Shown here piece by piece: positions 56,195 through 64,000 of a stretch of DNA of 64,000 nucleotides. Below the pieces are notes generated by a model that worked only from the letters and a program-made list of their open reading frames with translations, was not told where the DNA came from and searched no databases. The position numbers were made by a program, and so were the translations under genes. Each line of letters begins with the position of its first letter. Positions within the stretch are counted from its first letter, which is position 1. Source of the DNA: Fibrobacterota bacterium (GTDB lineage Bacteria; Fibrobacterota; Chitinivibrionia; Chitinivibrionales; Chitinispirillaceae); assembly GCA_023412475.1 (NCBI GenBank), contig JAEYNR010000065.1, positions 1 to 64,000 of the forward strand. Reading direction: 5' to 3'.

Positions 56195-59100
56195 ATGAAG
56201 GACATTATGAATTATCCATGTAAGTGCGTTCTGTTATTATGTTTCTTGATTATATCGGCTTCAGGCCAGACACTTACTCCTGCAGTATTCGATAAAACTC
56301 TTCAGCCAAATGGTACTGCAAATGAAACGAAGCACCTGCACTTGCCGGCATATGTGACTCCTGCTATGGCTGATGTACTATTTGCTCTGGATCTGACAGG
56401 AAGCATGGGTGGTGAATTGAAAAATGCAAAGGATAATGCTATTTCAATTATGAATCAGATTAAGACTCTGATTCCCGATTCCCGCTTTGGTGTTGTTTCT
56501 CACATGGATTACGACAACTATGCAGACGACTATCCATATCGTCTAGATCATCCTGTTTCAGACGATATTTTATCCGTTTCTTCTGCTATCAATTCTTTAA
56601 AGCTAGGGAACGGCGGTGATACTCCAGAATCTTATCTCCGAGTTTTCTATGAAAGTTATAGTGATAGCTCAATTAACTGGAGAAACGGTTCAAAACGTAT
56701 AATAGTTTTCTGGGCAGATGCGAATGCTCAGAATCCCGATAGAGGCAGAGATGGTATACCATCAACAAGTGATGATCTGTATCTTAGCACAGTTATCCCA
56801 GAAATGGCTGCACAAAATATAGTACTTATTGGACTACACAGCGGATCTTATTTAGGACAATGGAAAAATTATGCTAACCCCACAGGTGGTGATGCCTTCC
56901 AAATCAATAATGATGGAACGGTCCCTGGAGATATAAATATTGCCGAATACATAACCAGCCTTATCAGCATTACTGTTAAGAAAATTAATAAACTTGAGCT
57001 CGCAGTATGCACTCCAGGTTACGAGAGTTGGCTTCAATCAGTAACGCCTGCATATATTAATGATATTCTGCTGGATACAGATGTGGATACCAGTTTTACA
57101 CTGACATTCAAAGTTCCTTCAACTGCAACACCAGGTACCCACCATTTCAAAGTATGTGCTATCGGTGATGGTGCTGAATATGCATCACAGGATGTAAATA
57201 TTACAGTTCCAGATGGAGACTCAATTCCAACTGCCGACGCTGGTCCAGATCAGACTCTTTTTGTTGGCAATGATTGCTCAGTGATTGCAACACTTGATGG
57301 TTCCGGCTCCTTTAGCCCAACTGGAAATATAAAGAGCTGGGCCTGGAAAATACCCTCTGAGCCGATTCACTACGACACAAATCCATCAATCACATTGTCT
57401 CCTGGAATCTACGACATTGAATTGATCGTTGTTAATGATAAAAACGAGTCCGATACCGATACTGTTGTGATAACGGTTCTCGATACTACATCACCGGTGA
57501 TTACAGTTCCAGCAGACACAATCGTACTCATACGTGCAAATGATTCCACCTGCCAGATAACCACCGACAGTGCAGTAGCCAGTGATAACTGCACTGTCAG
57601 AAGTATCAGCGCAACCCGAAGCGATTCTAAAACTTTCGGTTCAGTATTTGGCCCGGGCCTAACTACAATCACCTGGATTGCCACCGATGTAAGCGGAAAT
57701 TCTGATACAGTCATACAAAAAATTACCGTTAATAAAAACCGTCTTCCGGTAATAACCGCCCCCACTGACACAGTACTCTCTGAAGGTGAAAGATTAAATC
57801 TGAAAGTGGCTGCAACCGATCCTGATGGTACTACTCCTGTAATTTTTGCAATCAGCACTCCAGATTGGGTGTCTATCTTTAAAAATTCCGACAATACCTA
57901 TACTATAGAACTAACTCCAGGATGCATGGATCACGGAAACCACCAGATTGATCTGATAGCAACTGATTCCATTGATACTGCACAAGCAGTTTTATATGTC
58001 ATAGTTAATGATGTTAATTTTCCACCCGTATTCGACACTCTGCCTTTTGAAAGAAAAATCAATGAAGGAGTTCCTTTTGAACTCAATGTCAGTGTGCAGG
58101 ACTGTGATGGAACAATTCCCTCTATAAGGATGCTGACCAGTGTTACAGGTGCCACATTTACCGATAACCTCAACAGCACAGGGACATTGAGCTGGACACC
58201 GGGTGCAGATGCCTATGGCTATTACATGTATATTTTCGAGGCAACCGATAGTGTCAACAGCCCGGTACGGGATACTATCATTATAGAGGTAATAGACCAG
58301 AATGTATCAGTACCGGTTCTGACGGTCACTACAATTGATACAATCAGCTCAATAAATCTTCCTCTGGTTATAGTTGCCCATGCAACCGACGCGGATGGAA
58401 CTGTTCCGGTTTTAAAAGCTGCACAGCTCCCGGCAAATGCCACATTCACAACCGACAATAACGGCAACGCAGTGTTTTCATGGACACCCATAGATACCGG
58501 AACCTTTACCTTTAAAATCAAAGCCTTCGACCAGGCAGACTCATTATCCTGCGATTCACAAACAGTAACAATCAGAGTTAATAATAGTAATATCACCGGC
58601 CCGAAATTCGAACCGCACCCTGACATTACCATACAACAGAACGAATATATGGTTCTTAATTTAAAGGCTGCAGACCCTGATGGAACCATCCCCACCCTGC
58701 GTTTAACAAGCGCTCCTTCGGGTTCACGTTTTATCGATAATGGTAATGGCACTGCGACGGTAAGCTGGAGTCCATCCTGTGATGTTTCGGGGTCTTTCCT
58801 TTTCAGGGCAACTGCAACCGATGGAAAATTCGGTGATACTATAGAAATCCTTGTTCATGTAAGAGATGTAAACTGCACACCGGTTTTTTTCCGGGCTGAA
58901 GATATCAATGCTCAACCAGGAGAACGGGTTAGTATACCTGTTCGTGCGTACGATCCGGACAATAACGGTTCGATTCCGGTTTTATCGGTAAATAGCAAGC
59001 TGCCCGATTACTCTTTTGTCACTCAGAACAATGGCTCTGCGGTTTTTAACTGGACTGTCAGCTATACTGACGGCACCTATCCGGTAACATTTTATGCAAC

Positions 59101-60346
59101 CGATGGAAATTCAACAGACAGTATGAAGGTTGTAATATCAATAAATAAAACCGGTTCACTGAAAATAAGCGCACGTCCTTCAGGCTGCAAGATCTATGCT
59201 TTCCCTTCCGATTGTTACAAGGGAAAACTTATAGGTGCAGACTCGACTGTTTATTGCGGAACTCCAGGAACCTGCTGGTTTGAATTCCAGGCACCCGGTT
59301 GCCGTTCCCAAAGGGTGGCCTTCGACATCAAAGCGGATTCTGCTGCCACATTATCCATAGATCTCAAACCAATAATTCCACTGATGGTAACCGCTGCGGA
59401 TACATTGAAATGCGGTTCTTCAAGCCAGATTTCTTGTAAAGGAAGCATCTCATTTGCCGATCTTAACAGAGATCATATTCCCGATCTGTCTATAGCAACT
59501 ACCTCCGGAATCATCTGTTATTATGGTATAGACAGTACAGATAATACTCTTTTCAGCCCGGTTGCAGACACCTTCTATTCGGGCACACTGGAACCATCGC
59601 TCCACCACACCTTTATCCATTGGAACAATAACCCCAATCTCAGTTGCATTCTTTCCACTAATACCGGTAAGATATTGCTGATCAATTTAAAAACCAGAAC
59701 AGCAGAAACTCTTATCTCAATAAGCGGTTCCAGGCTCTATCCAACTATATTTGATGCAAATGGGGATGGCAAAAAAGATATTATCGTAGTTGATGCCGGT
59801 AAAGCTTTATTCGTTTATCTCAATAGTGAAAGTGATTCGGTTCCAGCGCTCGCATTTGCCAAAGAGTGCACAACTCCAGATGGTGTATCTTTGACAGGTC
59901 TGAATGGAGCAGCCCTGCTACTAGATACCGACATGGATGGAAAAGAAGAGATGATTGCATTCTCTGAAGGGAAGTTGAAGCTGTTCAAACCTGACAGCAC
60001 ATTTTCAACACTCTCCTATATTGAAAATCTCAGTTGTGGTGGCAGACTGGTAACAGCAGACTCAATGAGCAGTTCTTTCATCGGTTCAACCAGAGGCATT
60101 TCCAGTTTTGCGATCCGCAGTGATAATCATATTCTGGTTTATCCCACTCATCTTCAGGGTGATATCACCTTTGATGGTAAAGTAGATATTCATGATATGA
60201 GCAAAGCTTCAAAAAACTGGGAAATGACACCAGACAATCAGGCCTGGGACCATTCGATCAATGTAAAGCTATCAGAAACCGGAACCGAGAAAATCGATAT
60301 CCGGGACATTTCCCGAATAAGTAAAAACTGGGAACTTGAGCAGTAG
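56195..60346 (+). CDS. Secreted vWA/PKD/cadherin-like/PEGA protein with dockerin-like C-terminus
   Basis: The 1383-residue protein has a signal peptide (CVLLLCFLIISASGQ). A von Willebrand A domain covers about 58-265 with MIDAS motif DLTGSMG (66-72). A PKD-like domain lies at about 347-430 and a HYR-like module at about 432-512. Four or five Ig/cadherin-like repeats cover about 513-980, each with a DPDGT or DCDGT loop. A PEGA-like segment lies at about 986-1060, and FG-GAP-like repeats at about 1070-1270 (DLNRDHIPDL, DANGDGKKD, DTDMDGKEE). The end is a dockerin-like pair of loops, GDITFDGKVDIHDMSKASKNW and KIDIRDISRISKNW. The second loop is poor in calcium ligands. It should be an extracellular adhesin or scaffold subunit that docks to cohesins; a cohesin-like gene follows directly. 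Confidence 0.88.
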   Translation: MKDIMNYPCKCVLLLCFLIISASGQTLTPAVFDKTLQPNGTANETKHLHLPAYVTPAMADVLFALDLTGSMGGELKNAKDNAISIMNQIKTLIPDSRFGVVSHMDYDNYADDYPYRLDHPVSDDILSVSSAINSLKLGNGGDTPESYLRVFYESYSDSSINWRNGSKRIIVFWADANAQNPDRGRDGIPSTSDDLYLSTVIPEMAAQNIVLIGLHSGSYLGQWKNYANPTGGDAFQINNDGTVPGDINIAEYITSLISITVKKINKLELAVCTPGYESWLQSVTPAYINDILLDTDVDTSFTLTFKVPSTATPGTHHFKVCAIGDGAEYASQDVNITVPDGDSIPTADAGPDQTLFVGNDCSVIATLDGSGSFSPTGNIKSWAWKIPSEPIHYDTNPSITLSPGIYDIELIVVNDKNESDTDTVVITVLDTTSPVITVPADTIVLIRANDSTCQITTDSAVASDNCTVRSISATRSDSKTFGSVFGPGLTTITWIATDVSGNSDTVIQKITVNKNRLPVITAPTDTVLSEGERLNLKVAATDPDGTTPVIFAISTPDWVSIFKNSDNTYTIELTPGCMDHGNHQIDLIATDSIDTAQAVLYVIVNDVNFPPVFDTLPFERKINEGVPFELNVSVQDCDGTIPSIRMLTSVTGATFTDNLNSTGTLSWTPGADAYGYYMYIFEATDSVNSPVRDTIIIEVIDQNVSVPVLTVTTIDTISSINLPLVIVAHATDADGTVPVLKAAQLPANATFTTDNNGNAVFSWTPIDTGTFTFKIKAFDQADSLSCDSQTVTIRVNNSNITGPKFEPHPDITIQQNEYMVLNLKAADPDGTIPTLRLTSAPSGSRFIDNGNGTATVSWSPSCDVSGSFLFRATATDGKFGDTIEILVHVRDVNCTPVFFRAEDINAQPGERVSIPVRAYDPDNNGSIPVLSVNSKLPDYSFVTQNNGSAVFNWTVSYTDGTYPVTFYATDGNSTDSMKVVISINKTGSLKISARPSGCKIYAFPSDCYKGKLIGADSTVYCGTPGTCWFEFQAPGCRSQRVAFDIKADSAATLSIDLKPIIPLMVTAADTLKCGSSSQISCKGSISFADLNRDHIPDLSIATTSGIICYYGIDSTDNTLFSPVADTFYSGTLEPSLHHTFIHWNNNPNLSCILSTNTGKILLINLKTRTAETLISISGSRLYPTIFDANGDGKKDIIVVDAGKALFVYLNSESDSVPALAFAKECTTPDGVSLTGLNGAALLLDTDMDGKEEMIAFSEGKLKLFKPDSTFSTLSYIENLSCGGRLVTADSMSSSFIGSTRGISSFAIRSDNHILVYPTHLQGDITFDGKVDIHDMSKASKNWEMTPDNQAWDHSINVKLSETGTEKIDIRDISRISKNWELEQ

Positions 60347-60371
60347 AAACTTTTTACAAAGGCTATCCAAT

Positions 60372-61160
60372 ATGAAAAAAATGTTTAAAGGAGTATTAAT
60401 ATCGGCTTTGTTTTTCCAAGCCTTGATAAGTACAACTGAAGGTGCTCCAAGGTTGTTTGTTGATTTTAAAACAACAAATTCTTCCGTAGATTCGATCTAT
60501 GACCCGGCAAAAGACAGTACCTTCACCGCTGCTTTTTACGTTTCAGGTATTGAAGACTTGTATGGATACCAGTTTTATGTAGTTTTCGATACAACCAAAC
60601 TCCGGTATATTTCTACTTCCAAGGCTACCTCATCTGCAACTCATCTGATGAACGCAAATGATCAGTTTTTTTTTCAAAGCAACAGATCCATAGATAAAAA
60701 TGACAGAATCTTGATTGCGGCTTGCCTTTCAGGTCAGATTCCAGGTGTAACTGGTTCAGGATATCTGGGTGTGATGACTTTTCAGAGACTGACTGCTGAT
60801 ACTACATCTCTAATGTTGGCAGAACCCACATTCCTCAATTCTTTACAATCAAATATACTGTTAAGTTCTCTGTCAAATGGCCTTCTTCTTCCACCTGGTT
60901 CGATTTCAGTCAAACAGAAGAGACAGCAATTTGCATCAAATTACAACATTCAGATAAGTAACAGAACGGTTAAAGTGACATCTCAATCCAAGACTCCTGT
61001 ACAAATCCGCCTGATTGATGTTTCAGGGCGAAGTATATTTGAAAAGAAGAATGTTGCTCAGCGTTTTTCATTTAATATTCCGCAGGCGACTTCAGGGATC
61101 TATATGCTTAGTATAACAAACCATAATGGTTCTTTTGCCTATCCGGTTGTTTTGAAGTAA
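60372..61160 (+). CDS. Cohesin-like protein with T9SS-type sorting tail
   Basis: The start at 60372 has AAAGG 9 bases upstream; an upstream TTG at 60336 is less likely. A signal peptide (VLISALFFQALISTTEG) ends near residue 26. A cohesin-like domain covers about 28-165: FTAAFYVSGIEDLYGYQFYV, VVFDTTKLRYIS, then ILIAACLSGQIPGVTGSGYL. The last 75 residues (KVTSQSKTPVQIRLIDVSGR and ATSGIYMLSI) resemble the type A C-terminal sorting domain of type IX secretion cargo. The dockerin-like protein upstream and this cohesin-like protein are 25 bases apart, so the two could bind each other on the cell surface. The match is by pattern, not by alignment. Confidence 0.75.
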   Translation: MKKMFKGVLISALFFQALISTTEGAPRLFVDFKTTNSSVDSIYDPAKDSTFTAAFYVSGIEDLYGYQFYVVFDTTKLRYISTSKATSSATHLMNANDQFFFQSNRSIDKNDRILIAACLSGQIPGVTGSGYLGVMTFQRLTADTTSLMLAEPTFLNSLQSNILLSSLSNGLLLPPGSISVKQKRQQFASNYNIQISNRTVKVTSQSKTPVQIRLIDVSGRSIFEKKNVAQRFSFNIPQATSGIYMLSITNHNGSFAYPVVLK

Positions 61161-61218
61161 AACAATACCTTATTAATAATAAACACGGGTTACTACCCAT
61201 TCTAAGAGACATTCAAAC

Positions 61219-64000
61219 ATGAACTCAAAGAAATTTTTTTTACTGATATTTTCGCTGATTCTCAGTTCATTTGCACAGACTGAACAATTTGCACCAGACA
61301 GTGCATCCATGATAAACCTGTGGGAAATCACAGACTCGACAGAACTATATGTCGGTGCATCATTCTACTATATCGACCCAACAGATTCAATAGTCGTATG
61401 GCTGGATACATCCGAATCCGATAAAATTGGCGACCTCTTTATAATGATTCCAGGATATTCTGATTCTGCAATGTTCCTTTTTTCCAATCAGGATGCAGGT
61501 AGCAGGATAAATGTTACGAATATACTTGAATCCCCGATTCCGCCTGGAACAGAGATTTTTTTCAAATATAAACGTCTGGATGCAGTTTACGATAAGTACA
61601 CAGGCCAGAACAGACCCGGGATTGATCCGGCAGACCGCACAGCTTACCCGGGTACTCCCGACTTTGTCTCCATGGAGTTTGATCGCAGACCCGGCTTTGG
61701 TTACCGCTGGGCAGTAGCCGGCAGAGTGGTTGATGCTTCAAACAATCCTACAGATACCATTATCTTCGGTTTTGAAGATATGATCCACTTCTCCGATCCT
61801 ACTCAAACCCAGGTTATCTCAGACAGGGATTTTAATGATGTAATCTTCAGAGTAACAGGACTGCAGCTCAATGTGGAACCATTTCCCGATTCTGTGGATC
61901 TGATCTTGCCTGACACTGTTACAGCAGGCGATACATTAATCTGTAATGCACATGTCTGGTTTGATTCTTCGGGCCAGAAGATCTTGAAACATGATCTGGA
62001 TTCACTCTTAAAATGGGATCTGAAAGGTTATACGATTAACCACGACACCCTGCTTGTAGGATTATCACAAGATACAGTACGTTTTTTACCGGCGACTGCA
62101 TTTAAAGATTTCACTATCTGCGTATCACTGATCAACCCTATGTCAAAAGATACTCTAACAAACTGTAAATCAGTCACGGTTTTACCCGGAAAACCAGAGC
62201 ATCTATCAATCGAACTCAGGGCAGATACAGCATCTTCTGATTTCAACTTCAATAATACGGCCCAAATTCCCCGGCTCCTTATTCCTTCAAACAAGTTGAC
62301 ACAAAGTGTTTTTGCCATTTACAGGGATAAATTCGGAAATTTCTGCGGATTCTCGCAATCTACCGTATGGGATACCACCTCTGATCCCAAAATACCCGGG
62401 CTTACTCCCGGATGTGTATCAGTTTCTAACGGAAATTTATTATTGGGAGAGGGTATCGCAGAAAAGATTGCCAGTGGAAATATTGTGGTTACAGCCGCAG
62501 ATATCTTTTCAGGAGATACTCTCAGAGATTCTATTCTGATAAATGTCCCGGCTGCAGATTACGATTCAATACGAGTAGTAAAATTAACAGACACCGGTTT
62601 TGTCCCCATCTCTTCACTGGAATTATCTACTGACAGTTGTGCAGATCTCTGGTCACAGGGTAGAAGAATGGATACCGAAAATTGGGTGATTATTAAAACC
62701 AGATGGAGTTCGGAAAAATGGAAACTGAATCCTAACTCCGCATATTCCGATTTTGAATTCTGCCCTAATGACACCGGTACCGGTTTTCTGGAAATTCAAT
62801 ATGAGGGTTTTCTCAGATCAAGGTTGCCAGTCAAGGCAACACCTGGTGCACCGGCCAGAGTAAACCTCTACACTGGCTCTACAGTATTACCTGCTGATAC
62901 TTCTGCATCAGCCGGTAAACCCATGAACCTGTCTCTGAGAGTTTTTGATAAGAACAATATCTGGCTAAGAAATGTGAAGGTTGATTCCATTCTCTGGGTT
63001 CTTCAGGATGACAGCTCTGCGGCTTCCGATCCTTCGGCCCTTTTAAACAAAAACCGGGGAGAGGATGTCATATTAAACCCAATAAGAGCATACCGCACTG
63101 TAAAAGTAAAAGCCAGTTATGGTTTGTTCATTGATTCTGCTGATATTGCGATTCTTCCTGGAAGTCCCGCGCAAGTAGTCATTGAATCTCATGCTGATTG
63201 GAAAAGAAGTCTTACCAGCCCTGCACAAATAGATACTATTGAAATACCTGACAATGCCATCAGTGCAACTGTACATGCCATTATCAGAGATTCGATGGGC
63301 AACTATATCGATTCGTTACGCCAGGGCAGTTGGAATGTTATCGATACTATCGCCAAAATTCAGGCAGGGGCACATCCCTCTATCGGTGTTATTACCAAGA
63401 ATCTTCAGGTAAGAAGTGGTGTCACGGCAATCACGGTTACCAGCAGTTCATTTACTGACACTGCGTTTGTTAAACTTCTTCCCTACCATTTCACAGCAGT
63501 CAGGATCACCGATAAAGCCTTTAATCCATTAAACAGCCTTACCATGTCAACAAACCAGGATACGGTTCTTTTCGCACAGGGACTCCGTTCAGATACTGCA
63601 CTCTGGCGGGATGTCGCTGTTAACTGGTTCAAATCCGACACACTGGTTGTCGATCCACAATGCCCCAGCGGAACACCTTCCTACAGCTTCTCTCCGGTTA
63701 AGCCTGGTCAGGGCATCCTTCACATAACATACCCATCAGATGAAAATCTGCGGGATACTATTTCTGTAAATTTTACCCGTGGCGAGCCGGTCAGAGCAGA
63801 GTTTCACCTGCTGACTGCTGCCGATAAACTCATTGCTGGCGACACTATTACCGCCCTTGTCACCATTCTTAATAAAGACGGCTTAGTTCCTGGTGAGTAT
63901 TGTTTCAACCAGAGTCTGCCATCCGGTCAGGTTTACTACTCTGATCTGCTGGGATATGGAGGGCGCTCATTTATACCGGTTATAGCATCAGACAATCATA
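61219..64000 (+). CDS. Giant secreted protein with DUF4114 domain, partial
   Basis: The gene starts at ATG 61219 and stays open to the end of the window, more than 927 codons without a stop. A signal peptide (FFLLIFSLILSSFAQ) is followed by a DUF4114-like domain near residues 60-220, with FGFEDMIHFSDPT and DRDFNDVIFRVTGL. After that the chain is a long run of beta-sandwich repeats with D-T-rich strands (AGDTLICNAHVWFDSSG, SAGKPMNLSLRVFDKNN, AGDTITALVTILNKDG). No catalytic motif appears in the visible part. It is 58 bases after the cohesin-like gene, so it is probably the third member of a surface-protein operon. Confidence 0.85.
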   Translation, partial: MNSKKFFLLIFSLILSSFAQTEQFAPDSASMINLWEITDSTELYVGASFYYIDPTDSIVVWLDTSESDKIGDLFIMIPGYSDSAMFLFSNQDAGSRINVTNILESPIPPGTEIFFKYKRLDAVYDKYTGQNRPGIDPADRTAYPGTPDFVSMEFDRRPGFGYRWAVAGRVVDASNNPTDTIIFGFEDMIHFSDPTQTQVISDRDFNDVIFRVTGLQLNVEPFPDSVDLILPDTVTAGDTLICNAHVWFDSSGQKILKHDLDSLLKWDLKGYTINHDTLLVGLSQDTVRFLPATAFKDFTICVSLINPMSKDTLTNCKSVTVLPGKPEHLSIELRADTASSDFNFNNTAQIPRLLIPSNKLTQSVFAIYRDKFGNFCGFSQSTVWDTTSDPKIPGLTPGCVSVSNGNLLLGEGIAEKIASGNIVVTAADIFSGDTLRDSILINVPAADYDSIRVVKLTDTGFVPISSLELSTDSCADLWSQGRRMDTENWVIIKTRWSSEKWKLNPNSAYSDFEFCPNDTGTGFLEIQYEGFLRSRLPVKATPGAPARVNLYTGSTVLPADTSASAGKPMNLSLRVFDKNNIWLRNVKVDSILWVLQDDSSAASDPSALLNKNRGEDVILNPIRAYRTVKVKASYGLFIDSADIAILPGSPAQVVIESHADWKRSLTSPAQIDTIEIPDNAISATVHAIIRDSMGNYIDSLRQGSWNVIDTIAKIQAGAHPSIGVITKNLQVRSGVTAITVTSSSFTDTAFVKLLPYHFTAVRITDKAFNPLNSLTMSTNQDTVLFAQGLRSDTALWRDVAVNWFKSDTLVVDPQCPSGTPSYSFSPVKPGQGILHITYPSDENLRDTISVNFTRGEPVRAEFHLLTAADKLIAGDTITALVTILNKDGLVPGEYCFNQSLPSGQVYYSDLLGYGGRSFIPVIASDNH

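Overview
The window looks like a chromosomal segment of a Gram-negative, polysaccharide-associated bacterium of the FCB group. The best guess is Fibrobacterota (Chitinispirillia-like). This rests on outer-membrane barrels and lipoproteins, TonB-dependent B12 uptake with a BtuG-like propeller, a double-length UvrA, a cohesin/dockerin pair, and one C-terminal tail resembling a type IX secretion sorting domain. No rRNA or universal marker is present, so the taxon is an inference. Composition is moderately AT-rich.

Layout. (1) 0.6-5.3 kb, plus strand: ROK sugar kinase, Ppx/GppA phosphatase and polyphosphate kinase, packed as a polyphosphate operon. (2) 5.8-13.2 kb, minus strand: a cobalamin riboswitch drives btuB, a BtuG-like lipoprotein, btuF, btuD, btuC, a B12-linked DUF71 PP-loop protein and cobO, a complete B12 capture, import and adenosylation operon. 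(3) 13.4-22.6 kb: coiled-coil membrane protein, phosphohexomutase, secreted unknown; a minus-strand trio (barrel, primase-like protein, TIM-barrel isomerase); transketolase; a phosphoesterase remnant. (4) 22.7-28.1 kb: tandem-fused UvrA of 1815 aa. (5) 28.6-35.9 kb, minus strand: an ECF sigma/anti-sigma pair heads an operon with a caspase-like protease fused to a barrel-like tail, a second barrel, an unknown secreted protein, an LpoB-like lipoprotein and a COG3014-like lipoprotein. (6) 36-44 kb: TPR lipoprotein, Rpn-tail-like small protein, large outer-membrane protein, CDP-alcohol phosphatidyltransferase and two possibly related helical proteins separated by short-period repeats.

(7) 44-56 kb is the accessory region: GxxExxY and DUF5131 proteins, a Y1 transposase framed by nested inverted repeats, a DUF488 gene abutting an HsdR-like remnant, a tRNA-Ser remnant, and a 1241-aa membrane-hairpin protein followed by a duplicated cassette of ankyrin lipoprotein plus zinc-ribbon membrane protein. 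The arrangement suggests a toxin with duplicated immunity genes. It is followed by 6/7-bp repeat tracts and by a mosaic of fragments copied from genes elsewhere in this window. (8) 56.2 kb to the end: a 1383-aa vWA/PKD/PEGA/dockerin-like secreted protein, a cohesin-like protein and a DUF4114-containing giant protein running off the window, together a candidate surface scaffold.

The strongest candidates for undescribed systems are the toxin/ankyrin-lipoprotein cassette, the ECF-caspase-LpoB operon, the primase-like/TIM-barrel pair with a 59-bp overlap, and the cohesin-dockerin surface cluster.
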